Positions 1 through 5,919 of a stretch of 16,632 nucleotides of DNA are shown piece after piece. The notes under the pieces are model-generated. The model searched no databases and had not been told where the DNA came from. It was given only the letters and a program-made list of their open reading frames with translations. The stretch spans positions 1 to 16,632 of the forward strand of contig CAYHCM010000081.1 of the NCBI GenBank assembly GCA_964355045.1, in the 5' to 3' direction. A program made the translations under genes and the position numbers. The stretch comes from JABWCE01 sp964355045. GTDB taxonomy: Bacteria; Bacteroidota; Bacteroidia; NS11-12g; UBA9320. The stretch's first letter is position 1. Each line of letters begins with the position of its first letter.

Positions 1-758
1 ATCAATTCGATACTTGCCAATACATAAAAAATAAAAATAACCAACGGAACTACCAGAAAACCAAGGCTACCGCCATATGCAAAAGGCATGAGCATGGTGT
101 AAAAAAATAGAAATTTTTTTAGAAATGCACTGTATGAAAATGGTATAGGTGTTTTTTTAATCCGTTCGCAGGCTCCACATATATCCGTCCACTGTTGCCA
201 GTCGGTATTTAAAATAATCATATGGCCTTCATTCAAAATCCCTTCTTTGTGAAGTTCACTTATTTTTAGCCAGACCTTTTTAGCAATAGCATTTGGCAAA
301 TGTCTGGTTCCTTCCTTTATTACCAAATATTCCATGCTGCTTAATATTTCATCGTGTTCCTGAAGATGTTTGCGTAGCGAAACCGCATAAAGTGGAATAG
401 TTGTTTTAAAAAAATCAATTTCCGGTTCAGGCAATGAGGTTTTTAATTTAATTGCAAAATTCCTCGAACTATTAACCAATGCTCCCCAAAGTTTCCTTCC
501 CTCCCACCAGCGTTCATAGGCCGTATTTGTTCTAAAAACCAATAATAATGAAATGACAAACCCCAGTACCGAATACATTACTGATAAACCGGCCATTTTA
601 CTTTGAGGAGTTATTTTAAAAAAATAGAGTAAAACAAAAACAACAAAAGATGAATACACTGCCAGCAATAGCATTAAAGGGAGCAATTGTCTGAAAGTTT
701 CAGCCTTATGAACTCTGAAAATAAAGGAAAACCAATGCTTGGGATTATAGGAAATCAT
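1..758 (-). CDS. Bestrophin-family membrane channel (partial, C-terminus off the left edge)
   Basis: Translating the minus strand from the ATG at 758 gives 252 uninterrupted residues that run off the window edge. The family signature is clear: a first hydrophobic segment around residues 25-48, a second around 59-75 leading into FRTNTAYERWWEGRKLWG (76-93), then CERIKKTPIPFSYSAFLKKF (197-216) before further hydrophobic segments at about 217-250. These match bacterial bestrophins (UPF0187/YneE type), which form pentameric anion or cation channels in the inner membrane. Only the final helical region, usually starting with an acidic EIEDPFG-like stretch, is missing. The gene is divergent from efp. 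The ATG lies four bases after a TAATTTTG box, so the mRNA may have almost no leader. Family assignment is confident; ion selectivity cannot be told from sequence. Confidence 0.9.
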   Translation of the reverse strand, partial: MISYNPKHWFSFIFRVHKAETFRQLLPLMLLLAVYSSFVVFVLLYFFKITPQSKMAGLSVMYSVLGFVISLLLVFRTNTAYERWWEGRKLWGALVNSSRNFAIKLKTSLPEPEIDFFKTTIPLYAVSLRKHLQEHDEILSSMEYLVIKEGTRHLPNAIAKKVWLKISELHKEGILNEGHMIILNTDWQQWTDICGACERIKKTPIPFSYSAFLKKFLFFYTMLMPFAYGGSLGFLVVPLVIFIFYVLASIEL

Positions 759-762
759 GCGG

Positions 763-796
763 CAAAATTAACAGGAGAAAACCGTAAGTCGGCAAA
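763..796 (-). promoter_or_regulatory. Bacteroidota-type promoter for the bestrophin gene
   Basis: Read on the minus strand, TTTG (796-793), a 22-base spacer and TAATTTTG (770-763) match the Bacteroidota TTTG / TAnnTTTG promoter, with a spacer slightly longer than the usual 19-21. The box ends four bases before the ATG at 758, so transcription would start at or next to the start codon. Inferred from sequence match only. Confidence 0.5.
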
Positions 797-856
797 GATG
801 CCAAAATTTGAAGATCAATCAGAATCAAATCTCCAAATTATCTAATTTTCAAATTG

Positions 857-865
857 TATTTTCGC
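857..865 (+). promoter_or_regulatory. Possible -7 box for efp
   Basis: TATTTTCGC is one base off the TAnnTTTG box and lies about 26 bases before the efp ATG. No TTTG is seen at the expected upstream distance, so this is a weak call. Confidence 0.3.
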
Positions 866-890
866 AGAAATAATTTTTAATAAAAAATAA

Positions 891-1454
891 ATGGCAACTA
901 CAGCAGATATTTCAGTAGGAATGTTTATCAGATACAATAATGAATTGTGTCAGGTTATCGAATGGCAGCACCGAACCCCGGGAAATTTAAGAGCGTTTTA
1001 TCAATGTAAAATGCGAAATGTAAAAAACGGAAAAAACCTTGAAAACCGTTTCCGAAGCGGCGAAGAAATAGAAACCGTAAGGGTGGATGTAAAAGAAATG
1101 CAGTATTTGTATAAAGAAGGAAATGCGCTGGTTTGTATGGATAATGAAACCTACGATCAGGTAAATGTGTCGGCCATTATGTTTGGCAATGCCGAAAAAT
1201 TTATGAAAGAAGGGATGAATGTAATGGTGCAGTTTGAAGGTGAAGAACCTATTGGCGGACAAGCCCCATTGAACGTAGAACTTGAAATTACCTATACAGA
1301 ACCGGGTGTAAGAGGCGATACTGCCACCAACACCGGAAAGCCCGCCACCCTTGAAACCGGAGCCGAAATTCGGGTTCCGCTTTTTTGCGAAATTGGTGAA
1401 AAAATAAGGGTTAATACCATAAGTGGTGACTATGTTGAACGGGTAAAAAAGTGA
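891..1454 (+). CDS. efp: Translation elongation factor P (EF-P)
   Basis: This 187-residue protein has the normal EF-P length and three-domain layout: a KOW-like domain I (about 1-65), an OB domain II (66-130) and a domain III that ends with the hallmark GKPATLETGAEIRVPLF (about 148-164) followed by GEKIRVNTISGDYVER. EF-P binds between the ribosomal P and E sites and speeds peptide-bond formation at consecutive prolines. The tip loop of domain I reads HRTPGNLRAF (27-36). By alignment on PG...AF, the residue that is modified in other species (Lys34 in E. coli, Arg32 in Pseudomonas) is Asn32 here, with Arg34 two residues on. An N-terminal MATTADI and the ATG at 891 give a clean start. A hairpin with a T-run separates it from speB. 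Confidence 0.97.
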   Translation: MATTADISVGMFIRYNNELCQVIEWQHRTPGNLRAFYQCKMRNVKNGKNLENRFRSGEEIETVRVDVKEMQYLYKEGNALVCMDNETYDQVNVSAIMFGNAEKFMKEGMNVMVQFEGEEPIGGQAPLNVELEITYTEPGVRGDTATNTGKPATLETGAEIRVPLFCEIGEKIRVNTISGDYVERVKK

Positions 1455-1480
1455 TTTTAGATTTACGATTTTAGATTTGA
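1453..1480 (+). repeat. Two tandem copies of a 14-base intergenic unit
   Basis: GATTTTAGATTTAC (1453-1466) is followed directly by GATTTTAGATTTGA (1467-1480), two near-identical 14-base units. The second copy runs into the left arm of the hairpin that follows. A related stretch, ATTTACGATTTTTGATTT, occurs at 10015-10032 upstream of the mevalonate kinase gene, suggesting a family of dispersed intergenic repeats. Confidence 0.6.
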
Positions 1481-1508
1481 CAACTTTTAAAAAGTTGTCA
1501 AATCTTTT
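1473..1508 (+). terminator. Strong hairpin with T-run after efp
   Basis: Arms at 1473-1484 and 1494-1505 are a perfect 12-bp inverted repeat (AGATTTGACAAC / GTTGTCAAATCT). The nine bases between them (TTTTAAAAA) can pair further, and TTT follows. This fits a Rho-independent terminator or attenuator between efp and speB. speB starts only 13 bases later, so either there is readthrough or speB has a promoter inside this element. Confidence 0.75.
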
Positions 1509-1520
1509 CAAACTGAAAAT

Positions 1521-2432
1521 ATGTTAGAAACTGAAAATAATTTTCTTGGTATTACCGAACCTGAATTATTCCAATACAATTCTTCAAAAGTTGTAATCCA
1601 ATCAGCCCCATACGAATTTACATCTTCTTACTTAGCCGGCTCTGACAAAGGCCCTGAAGCAATTATTAAGGCATCGCATTTTGTTGAATTTTATGATGAA
1701 GAATTAGATCAGGAAACCTATAAAAAAACAGGAATTGCTACTTTGGAACCTTTAAATTTTAATGGGAAAGTAGATGCTGAAGCTATTGAACTTATTGAAA
1801 AAGCAACGTCTGAAAATATACATAATGAAAAATTTGTGATAAGCCTTGGGGCCGAGCATACTGTTACGCTTGGTTTTTTTAAATCACATTTAAAAAAATA
1901 CCCAGGAATCGGAATTTTGCAAATTGATGCCCATTCGGATTTACGCCAAAGTTATAATGACAATCCTTATAGCCATGCCTCAGTAATGGCCCGAATCCAT
2001 GATTTGGGGGTAAATATTTTTCAAATTGGGATAAGGGCACAATGCAAAGACGAAGCGGAATTAATAAAATTTTCTCCAATAATTAATACTTGGTATGCCC
2101 ATCAAATAGCTGCCAACCCTTATTGGCAGGATGAAGTAATAGCTGCCCTGCCTGAAAAAATTTACCTCACCATTGATGCTGATGGGTTTGATCCATCTGT
2201 TATGCCTGCCGTTGGTACTGCTGAACCGGGCGGCTTAATGTGGTTTGAAACCTTGCAATTTTTAAAAAAAGTGTGTATCCATAAAGAAGTGGTTGGTTTT
2301 GATATTGTAGAATGTGCCCCTAAGGAAGGGGAAATTTTAACACAATTCAATTTAGCCAAATTGCTTTATAAAATATTAGGATACTGTACGCTGAACACTA
2401 AATTTGCCAATCAATATTGCATCGAAAAATAA
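1521..2432 (+). CDS. speB: Agmatinase / ureohydrolase family enzyme
   Basis: The 303-residue protein carries the full binuclear manganese site of the arginase/agmatinase family: GAEHT with His113, DAHSD (136-140: Asp136, His138, Asp140) and DADGFDPS (Asp219, Asp221), followed by the conserved GTAEPGGL (232-239) and Glu264 in FDIVE. The GAEH form of the first motif and the overall length favour agmatinase (agmatine to putrescine plus urea) over arginase, though guanidinobutyrase or other guanidine hydrolases cannot be excluded. The ATG at 1521 is the only sensible start. Its stop codon overlaps the next gene's ATG by one base (TAATG at 2430-2434), so the two are probably translated in a coupled manner. 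No arginine decarboxylase gene, which would make its substrate, lies in the window. Confidence 0.9.
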   Translation: MLETENNFLGITEPELFQYNSSKVVIQSAPYEFTSSYLAGSDKGPEAIIKASHFVEFYDEELDQETYKKTGIATLEPLNFNGKVDAEAIELIEKATSENIHNEKFVISLGAEHTVTLGFFKSHLKKYPGIGILQIDAHSDLRQSYNDNPYSHASVMARIHDLGVNIFQIGIRAQCKDEAELIKFSPIINTWYAHQIAANPYWQDEVIAALPEKIYLTIDADGFDPSVMPAVGTAEPGGLMWFETLQFLKKVCIHKEVVGFDIVECAPKEGEILTQFNLAKLLYKILGYCTLNTKFANQYCIEK

Positions 2433-3562
2433 TGCGTGTTTATTTAGATAATGCGGCCACAACCCCATTACACCCTGAAGTAATTTTGGCCATGACAGAT
2501 GTGCTGACCAATTGCTATGGAAATCCAAGCGCCCAACATTCCATTGGACGAAATGCAAAAGGCATTATGGAAATGGCTCGTCGAAAAATTGCCGAACTAA
2601 TAAACGCCAAACCATCTGAAATTTTGTTTACCTCAGGCGGAACCGAAGCCGACAATATTGTTATACGGGGTGCCGTTAATGATTTGGGAATAAAACACAT
2701 CATAACTTCGCCTATAGAACACCTTGCCGTTCTAAACACCGTTGAAGAAATGCATCAAAAAGGATTGGCAGAAATGCATTTGGTTGAAATTAATGATCAA
2801 GGTGAAATTAACCTGAATCATTTAGAGCAATTAGCATCAGAATTTCCCGGTAGCCTTATTACATTGATGCATGCCAATAATGAAATTGGCACTCTGGTTG
2901 ATTTAAAAAAAGTATCGGCTATTGCCAAAAAACACCGGTGTATTTTTCACTCCGATACAGTTCAAACTATAGGGCATTACAAAATTGATGTTCATGAGCT
3001 TGGCCTCGATTTTTTAGCCTGTTCGGCTCATAAATTCAATGGCCCCAAGGGCTCAGGGTTTTTATATATTAAAAATACCTATAAATTAAAATCAATAATG
3101 ACCGGTGGCGGACAGGAAAAAAATATGAGGGCCGGTACCGAAAATTTATATGGCATTGTTGGATTGGCTAAGGCTTTGGAAATTTCAGCTTGCTTAATTC
3201 CTGAAGAACATACACGTTTGCAATCTCTTAAAACATTAATGAGAAACCTTATTACCACCGAAATTGCCGGAGCAGGATTTAACGGGCCTTCCGATAACAC
3301 TAAATGCCTTTATAAAATTCTTAATGTGAGCCTTCCGCCAAACCCTACCGGCGAAATGTTACTTTTTAAATTAGATATTGAAGGCGTTTGTGCCAGTGGC
3401 GGTTCGGCGTGCAGCAGCGGCGCAAGCAAAGGCAGCCATGTGTTGGCAGCCATACATCATCCCGATGAACGAACGGGAGTTCGATTTTCTTTTGGTAAAT
3501 TTACTACAGAGGATGAGATAAGGTTTGCCGTTGAAAAATTGAAAAAAGTGATGTTTGAATAG
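2432..3562 (+). CDS. Class I (IscS/NifS-type) cysteine desulfurase
   Basis: I use the ATG at 2432 (376 residues); a TTG 15 bases upstream is in frame but lies inside speB, and the protein family begins right at YLDNAATTPLHPEV. This is a PLP enzyme that strips sulfur from cysteine as an enzyme persulfide for Fe-S clusters or tRNA thiolation. Visible sites: TSGGTEADN (cofactor phosphate region, about 67-75), EH with His97, HSDTVQT with Asp175, SAHKFNGPKG with the PLP lysine Lys201, and ASGGSACSSG with the catalytic Cys327 on the long mobile loop typical of class I, not the RxGxHCA of SufS. Length is a little shorter than E. coli IscS. No iscU, iscA or mnmA lies next to it, so its sulfur acceptor cannot be read from context. 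It overlaps speB by one base. Confidence 0.92.
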   Translation: MRVYLDNAATTPLHPEVILAMTDVLTNCYGNPSAQHSIGRNAKGIMEMARRKIAELINAKPSEILFTSGGTEADNIVIRGAVNDLGIKHIITSPIEHLAVLNTVEEMHQKGLAEMHLVEINDQGEINLNHLEQLASEFPGSLITLMHANNEIGTLVDLKKVSAIAKKHRCIFHSDTVQTIGHYKIDVHELGLDFLACSAHKFNGPKGSGFLYIKNTYKLKSIMTGGGQEKNMRAGTENLYGIVGLAKALEISACLIPEEHTRLQSLKTLMRNLITTEIAGAGFNGPSDNTKCLYKILNVSLPPNPTGEMLLFKLDIEGVCASGGSACSSGASKGSHVLAAIHHPDERTGVRFSFGKFTTEDEIRFAVEKLKKVMFE

Positions 3563-3594
3563 GCTTAATTCTTTTAAAAATTTTGAAAATTTAG

Positions 3595-3625
3595 TTATGC
3601 AAAATGCGTTATGCATTTTGCATAA
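3595..3625. terminator. Perfect 13-bp inverted repeat between convergent genes
   Basis: TTATGCAAAATGC (3595-3607) and GCATTTTGCATAA (3613-3625) are exact reverse complements around a five-base loop GTTAT. The stem lies 33 bases after the cysteine desulfurase stop and before the convergent serine hydrolase gene. A stable hairpin here suggests a terminator, but there is no clean T-run on either side. A protein-binding operator or dispersed repeat is the alternative. Confidence 0.55.
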
Positions 3626-3913
3626 TTATTTATAACAAAATCAAGAAGGTGATTTATCTCAGATTCCTTTACTACAAGAGGTTAACGTGTTCCACATTAA
3701 TTTTACATCATCTAAAAAAAATGAAAATAATGTGATTAAAACGTTTAAAACTGAATAAATACATCTCATTTATTATTATAGAAAACAGAAAAACAGAATT
3801 AATTCATCATGTTTTCCCAATAAAATCTTGAAACAATTTCTAAATAATTGAAAATTGTCAGAATCTAAATTTCAATGATAGGTGAAGAAAAAAAGTATTA
3901 TTCCTGAAAAAAA
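3626..3913. other. Non-coding stretch, no recognisable gene
   Basis: These 288 bases are very AT-rich and hold no convincing reading frame on either strand. The longest plus-strand stretch I read, from a GTG near 3649, ends after about 28 residues with no familiar motif. A weak 7-bp inverted repeat (ATTGAAA 3847-3853 / TTTCAAT 3870-3876) lies about 40 bases beyond the 3' end of the serine hydrolase gene and might help end its transcript. TTTATTATTATAG near 3770 recurs near 5197, probably by composition. Confidence 0.6.
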
Positions 3914-5095
3914 TCAATCTTCAATGGTCTCCCCTGCCTTTACAGCTTTGGGTTTAATTCCTTCCATTAAATTCATCAGTTCCTCTTGTTTTATAAATCC
4001 GCCCCGGGTGGTATTGGCAAACACAATAATGCATTTATCCTTATTTTTCCAACGGATAAAATAAGCCTTAAACCCTTGCCACCAGCCATTATGATAAATT
4101 ATAGTGTCGTGATTATCGTAATAACGAATACGCCACCCATAGCCATAATAATCTTTGGTAGGACGGCATGGAGTATGAGGCGTACAAGCGTTATTTAATG
4201 TAGAAGGAGAAATTAATAAATTTTTGCGAAGCGCCTGATCAAATTTTAACATATCAAATACCGTGGTGTAAACGCCTTTATCGCCCATGGTTCCGTTTTG
4301 ATAATTGAATGGTATAATATTTTTGGAGCCATTGTGCCCCTGTACTGCTTGGTTTTTAAGCGTCATTTTAGGGGTAAAAATATAAGAATTATTCATTCCT
4401 ATTATTTTAAAAACCGAATCTTCCATATATCTTTCAAAAGGTAATTCTGTTAATTTTTCTATTATCAAAGCCAATACTACATAGTTTGTATTGCTGTATT
4501 TATACCGTGAGTCGGGCCTGAATTCTAACTTGGGTCGGTAGCGTTTCAGCATCCATAAAACATCGTTGTTGGTTAAGTGACGGTACTTGGTTTTACAATA
4601 GGTTTCAGAAAAATACATATAATTAGGCAACCCGCTTTTATGCGATAATAATTGAGCTATGGTTAATTGTTTGTATGGAAATCCGTCCAATATCTTAAAT
4701 ACCAATGTGCTTAAATTCAGTTTTCGTTGGTCAATAAGGCTAAGCACAGTATAGGCAGTTAACGTTTTAGAAACTGAAGCAATTTGAAATGGAAGTTCAG
4801 GGTTTAGTTTTGTTTTTAATTTTCCGTTGGCATAGCCATAGGTATTGGTATAATATTTTCCGCTGTCATAAAATAATATGGCCCCGCTAAACTGACCTAA
4901 ATTATAGCGATTAATAAAAAAAGTATTAATTACCCTTGTCTTTTCGATACTAAAGCTTGAATCAAAAATATAAACGGGAGGGATAGATGGCTTGATAAAA
5001 TTAAGTGTTGATTTTTTTTCGGAACTGGTATTGGAGCAGTAAATGCCTGAAACCAGAACCACAAGAACTATAATAAATTTGTTAAGATGAATCAA
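3914..5095 (-). CDS. Serine beta-lactamase-like / penicillin-binding-type hydrolase, exported
   Basis: This 393-residue protein has the three active-site motifs of the beta-lactamase class C / DD-peptidase / esterase fold: SVSK (Ser107, Lys110), YSN (Tyr200 to Asn202) and HNG (335-337) in the place of KTG. The family includes peptidoglycan peptidases, esterases and peptide hydrolases, so the substrate is not known. Residues 1-20 form a hydrophobic export signal ending in Cys20, which may be lipidated, although GIYC is a poor lipobox. The start is a TTG (5095-5093): a stop codon (TAG) lies immediately upstream in frame and there is no in-frame ATG before residue 160, so TTG is the only start that keeps the signal peptide. 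It is transcribed toward the cysteine desulfurase gene and follows the small barrel-like gene on the same strand after 161 bases, with its own candidate promoter. Confidence 0.87.
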   Translation of the reverse strand: MIHLNKFIIVLVVLVSGIYCSNTSSEKKSTLNFIKPSIPPVYIFDSSFSIEKTRVINTFFINRYNLGQFSGAILFYDSGKYYTNTYGYANGKLKTKLNPELPFQIASVSKTLTAYTVLSLIDQRKLNLSTLVFKILDGFPYKQLTIAQLLSHKSGLPNYMYFSETYCKTKYRHLTNNDVLWMLKRYRPKLEFRPDSRYKYSNTNYVVLALIIEKLTELPFERYMEDSVFKIIGMNNSYIFTPKMTLKNQAVQGHNGSKNIIPFNYQNGTMGDKGVYTTVFDMLKFDQALRKNLLISPSTLNNACTPHTPCRPTKDYYGYGWRIRYYDNHDTIIYHNGWWQGFKAYFIRWKNKDKCIIVFANTTRGGFIKQEELMNLMEGIKPKAVKAGETIED

Positions 5096-5119
5096 CTATG
5101 AGGATTAAATTAGTTAGTG

Positions 5120-5153
5120 CAAAGAAACGCCTATTTGATTTTTAATAAGCAAA
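5120..5153 (-). promoter_or_regulatory. Candidate promoter for the serine hydrolase gene
   Basis: On the minus strand, TTTG (5153-5150), a 22-base spacer and TTTCTTTG (5127-5120) are followed by CAC. The box is one base off TAnnTTTG. It ends 24 bases before the TTG start at 5095, giving a short leader and supporting independent transcription. Confidence 0.45.
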
Positions 5154-5256
5154 ACTTAGCAATTACATAACCCCAAATTATTAACACATCTTTTTTATTA
5201 TTATAGGGTGCGAGATTCTGAGATAGAAAATTACTTTCTTTTCAAAATTTGGTGTA

Positions 5257-5874
5257 CTAAAAGGGATAAAACAAAGAATATCCTGCCGACATAAACATCA
5301 GATTATTAAGCACTGCTTCATTTCTTTTAATACCTCCTAAGTCGAGTCCTATTCTGAAATTTAGTGCCTGTTTTATTTTATTATGTTCATTCGAAAAATG
5401 AGGCAAAATAACTTTTGTTTCTACAAAAAGGCTAAACTTTATTAAATCTCCAAACGAACTTTCATTTACCAAATTTGTCGAATTTAAACGATATCGCTTC
5501 TGATTGTGTAATACAGAAATTAAGGCTCCACTTCCCGAATAAATATCAACATTCCCGATTTTCCCTTTATTGAATAAGGTATAATTAAGCGTTGTAAAAT
5601 CTTCGCTCATATATTTCTGAACTGAGGAATCAAGGTATTTGAATGTATTACCTTGATAACTTAATCCAAAATGGTGTATCCTTTTTTTTGTTTCCCTTTC
5701 ATAAAATAATTCAAGGTTCATGCTCATTTGAGTATTTCCATGATAGTCGAATGGCTTATCAGTACCTTGAAACGTATTGGAAATTGGTATGTAAAAGTGA
5801 AAACCCAGGTTGTTTTGGGCATTTACATATTTAAAAGAAATGAGTAGCAGGACGATTAGAGCTATTTTTTTCAT
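5257..5874 (-). CDS. Small secreted barrel-like outer-membrane protein, function unknown
   Basis: I do not recognise a named family. The 205 residues begin with a clear signal peptide (MKKIALIVLLLISFKYVNA, cut before QNN at about residue 20). The rest is a series of short alternating hydrophobic/polar strands (for example LGFHFYIPI, MNLELFYER, HHFGLSYQG, IKFSLFVETKV, LNFRIGLDLGG, MFMSAGYSLFYPF) and the protein ends in Phe, the usual last residue of outer-membrane beta-barrels. A small 8-strand barrel in the outer membrane is the best guess. The ATG at 5874 is 22 bases after a TATATTTG box. It is divergent from the S8 protease with only 45 bases between the start codons. Confidence 0.75.
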   Translation of the reverse strand: MKKIALIVLLLISFKYVNAQNNLGFHFYIPISNTFQGTDKPFDYHGNTQMSMNLELFYERETKKRIHHFGLSYQGNTFKYLDSSVQKYMSEDFTTLNYTLFNKGKIGNVDIYSGSGALISVLHNQKRYRLNSTNLVNESSFGDLIKFSLFVETKVILPHFSNEHNKIKQALNFRIGLDLGGIKRNEAVLNNLMFMSAGYSLFYPF

Positions 5875-5896
5875 AATAATTATTAATTTATGAATA

Positions 5897-5904
5897 CAAA
5901 TATA
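5897..5904 (-). promoter_or_regulatory. -7 box for the barrel-like gene
   Basis: TATATTTG on the minus strand fits TAnnTTTG exactly and ends 22 bases before the ATG at 5874. No good TTTG is seen at the -33 distance. It lies back to back with the box proposed for the divergent protease gene. Confidence 0.5.
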
Positions 5905-5907
5905 TTA

Positions 5908-5915
5908 TAAATTCG
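5908..5915 (+). promoter_or_regulatory. Possible -7 box for the S8 protease gene
   Basis: TAAATTCG is one base off TAnnTTTG and ends four bases (CTTA) before the TTG start codon at 5920, the same spacing as in front of the bestrophin and decarboxylase genes. A leaderless transcript is implied if the box is real. Confidence 0.35.
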
Positions 5916-5919
5916 CTTA

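Noticed and set aside
987..1511. Long minus-strand frame opposite efp (174 residues)
   Set aside because: It mirrors a confirmed EF-P gene, is rich in Phe/Lys/Asn with no domain, and includes the terminator hairpin; a shadow frame.
2417..2431. Longer cysteine desulfurase from an upstream start
   Set aside because: The codon at 2417 is TTG inside speB; the ATG at 2432 overlaps the speB stop by one base and gives the normal family N-terminus.
3649..3735. Short plus-strand frame from GTG in the intergenic region
   Set aside because: About 28 residues, no motif, no promoter box in front; composition explains it.
3882..4064. Plus-strand 60-residue frame
   Set aside because: Lies antisense to the 3' end of the serine hydrolase gene; no promoter and no recognisable product.
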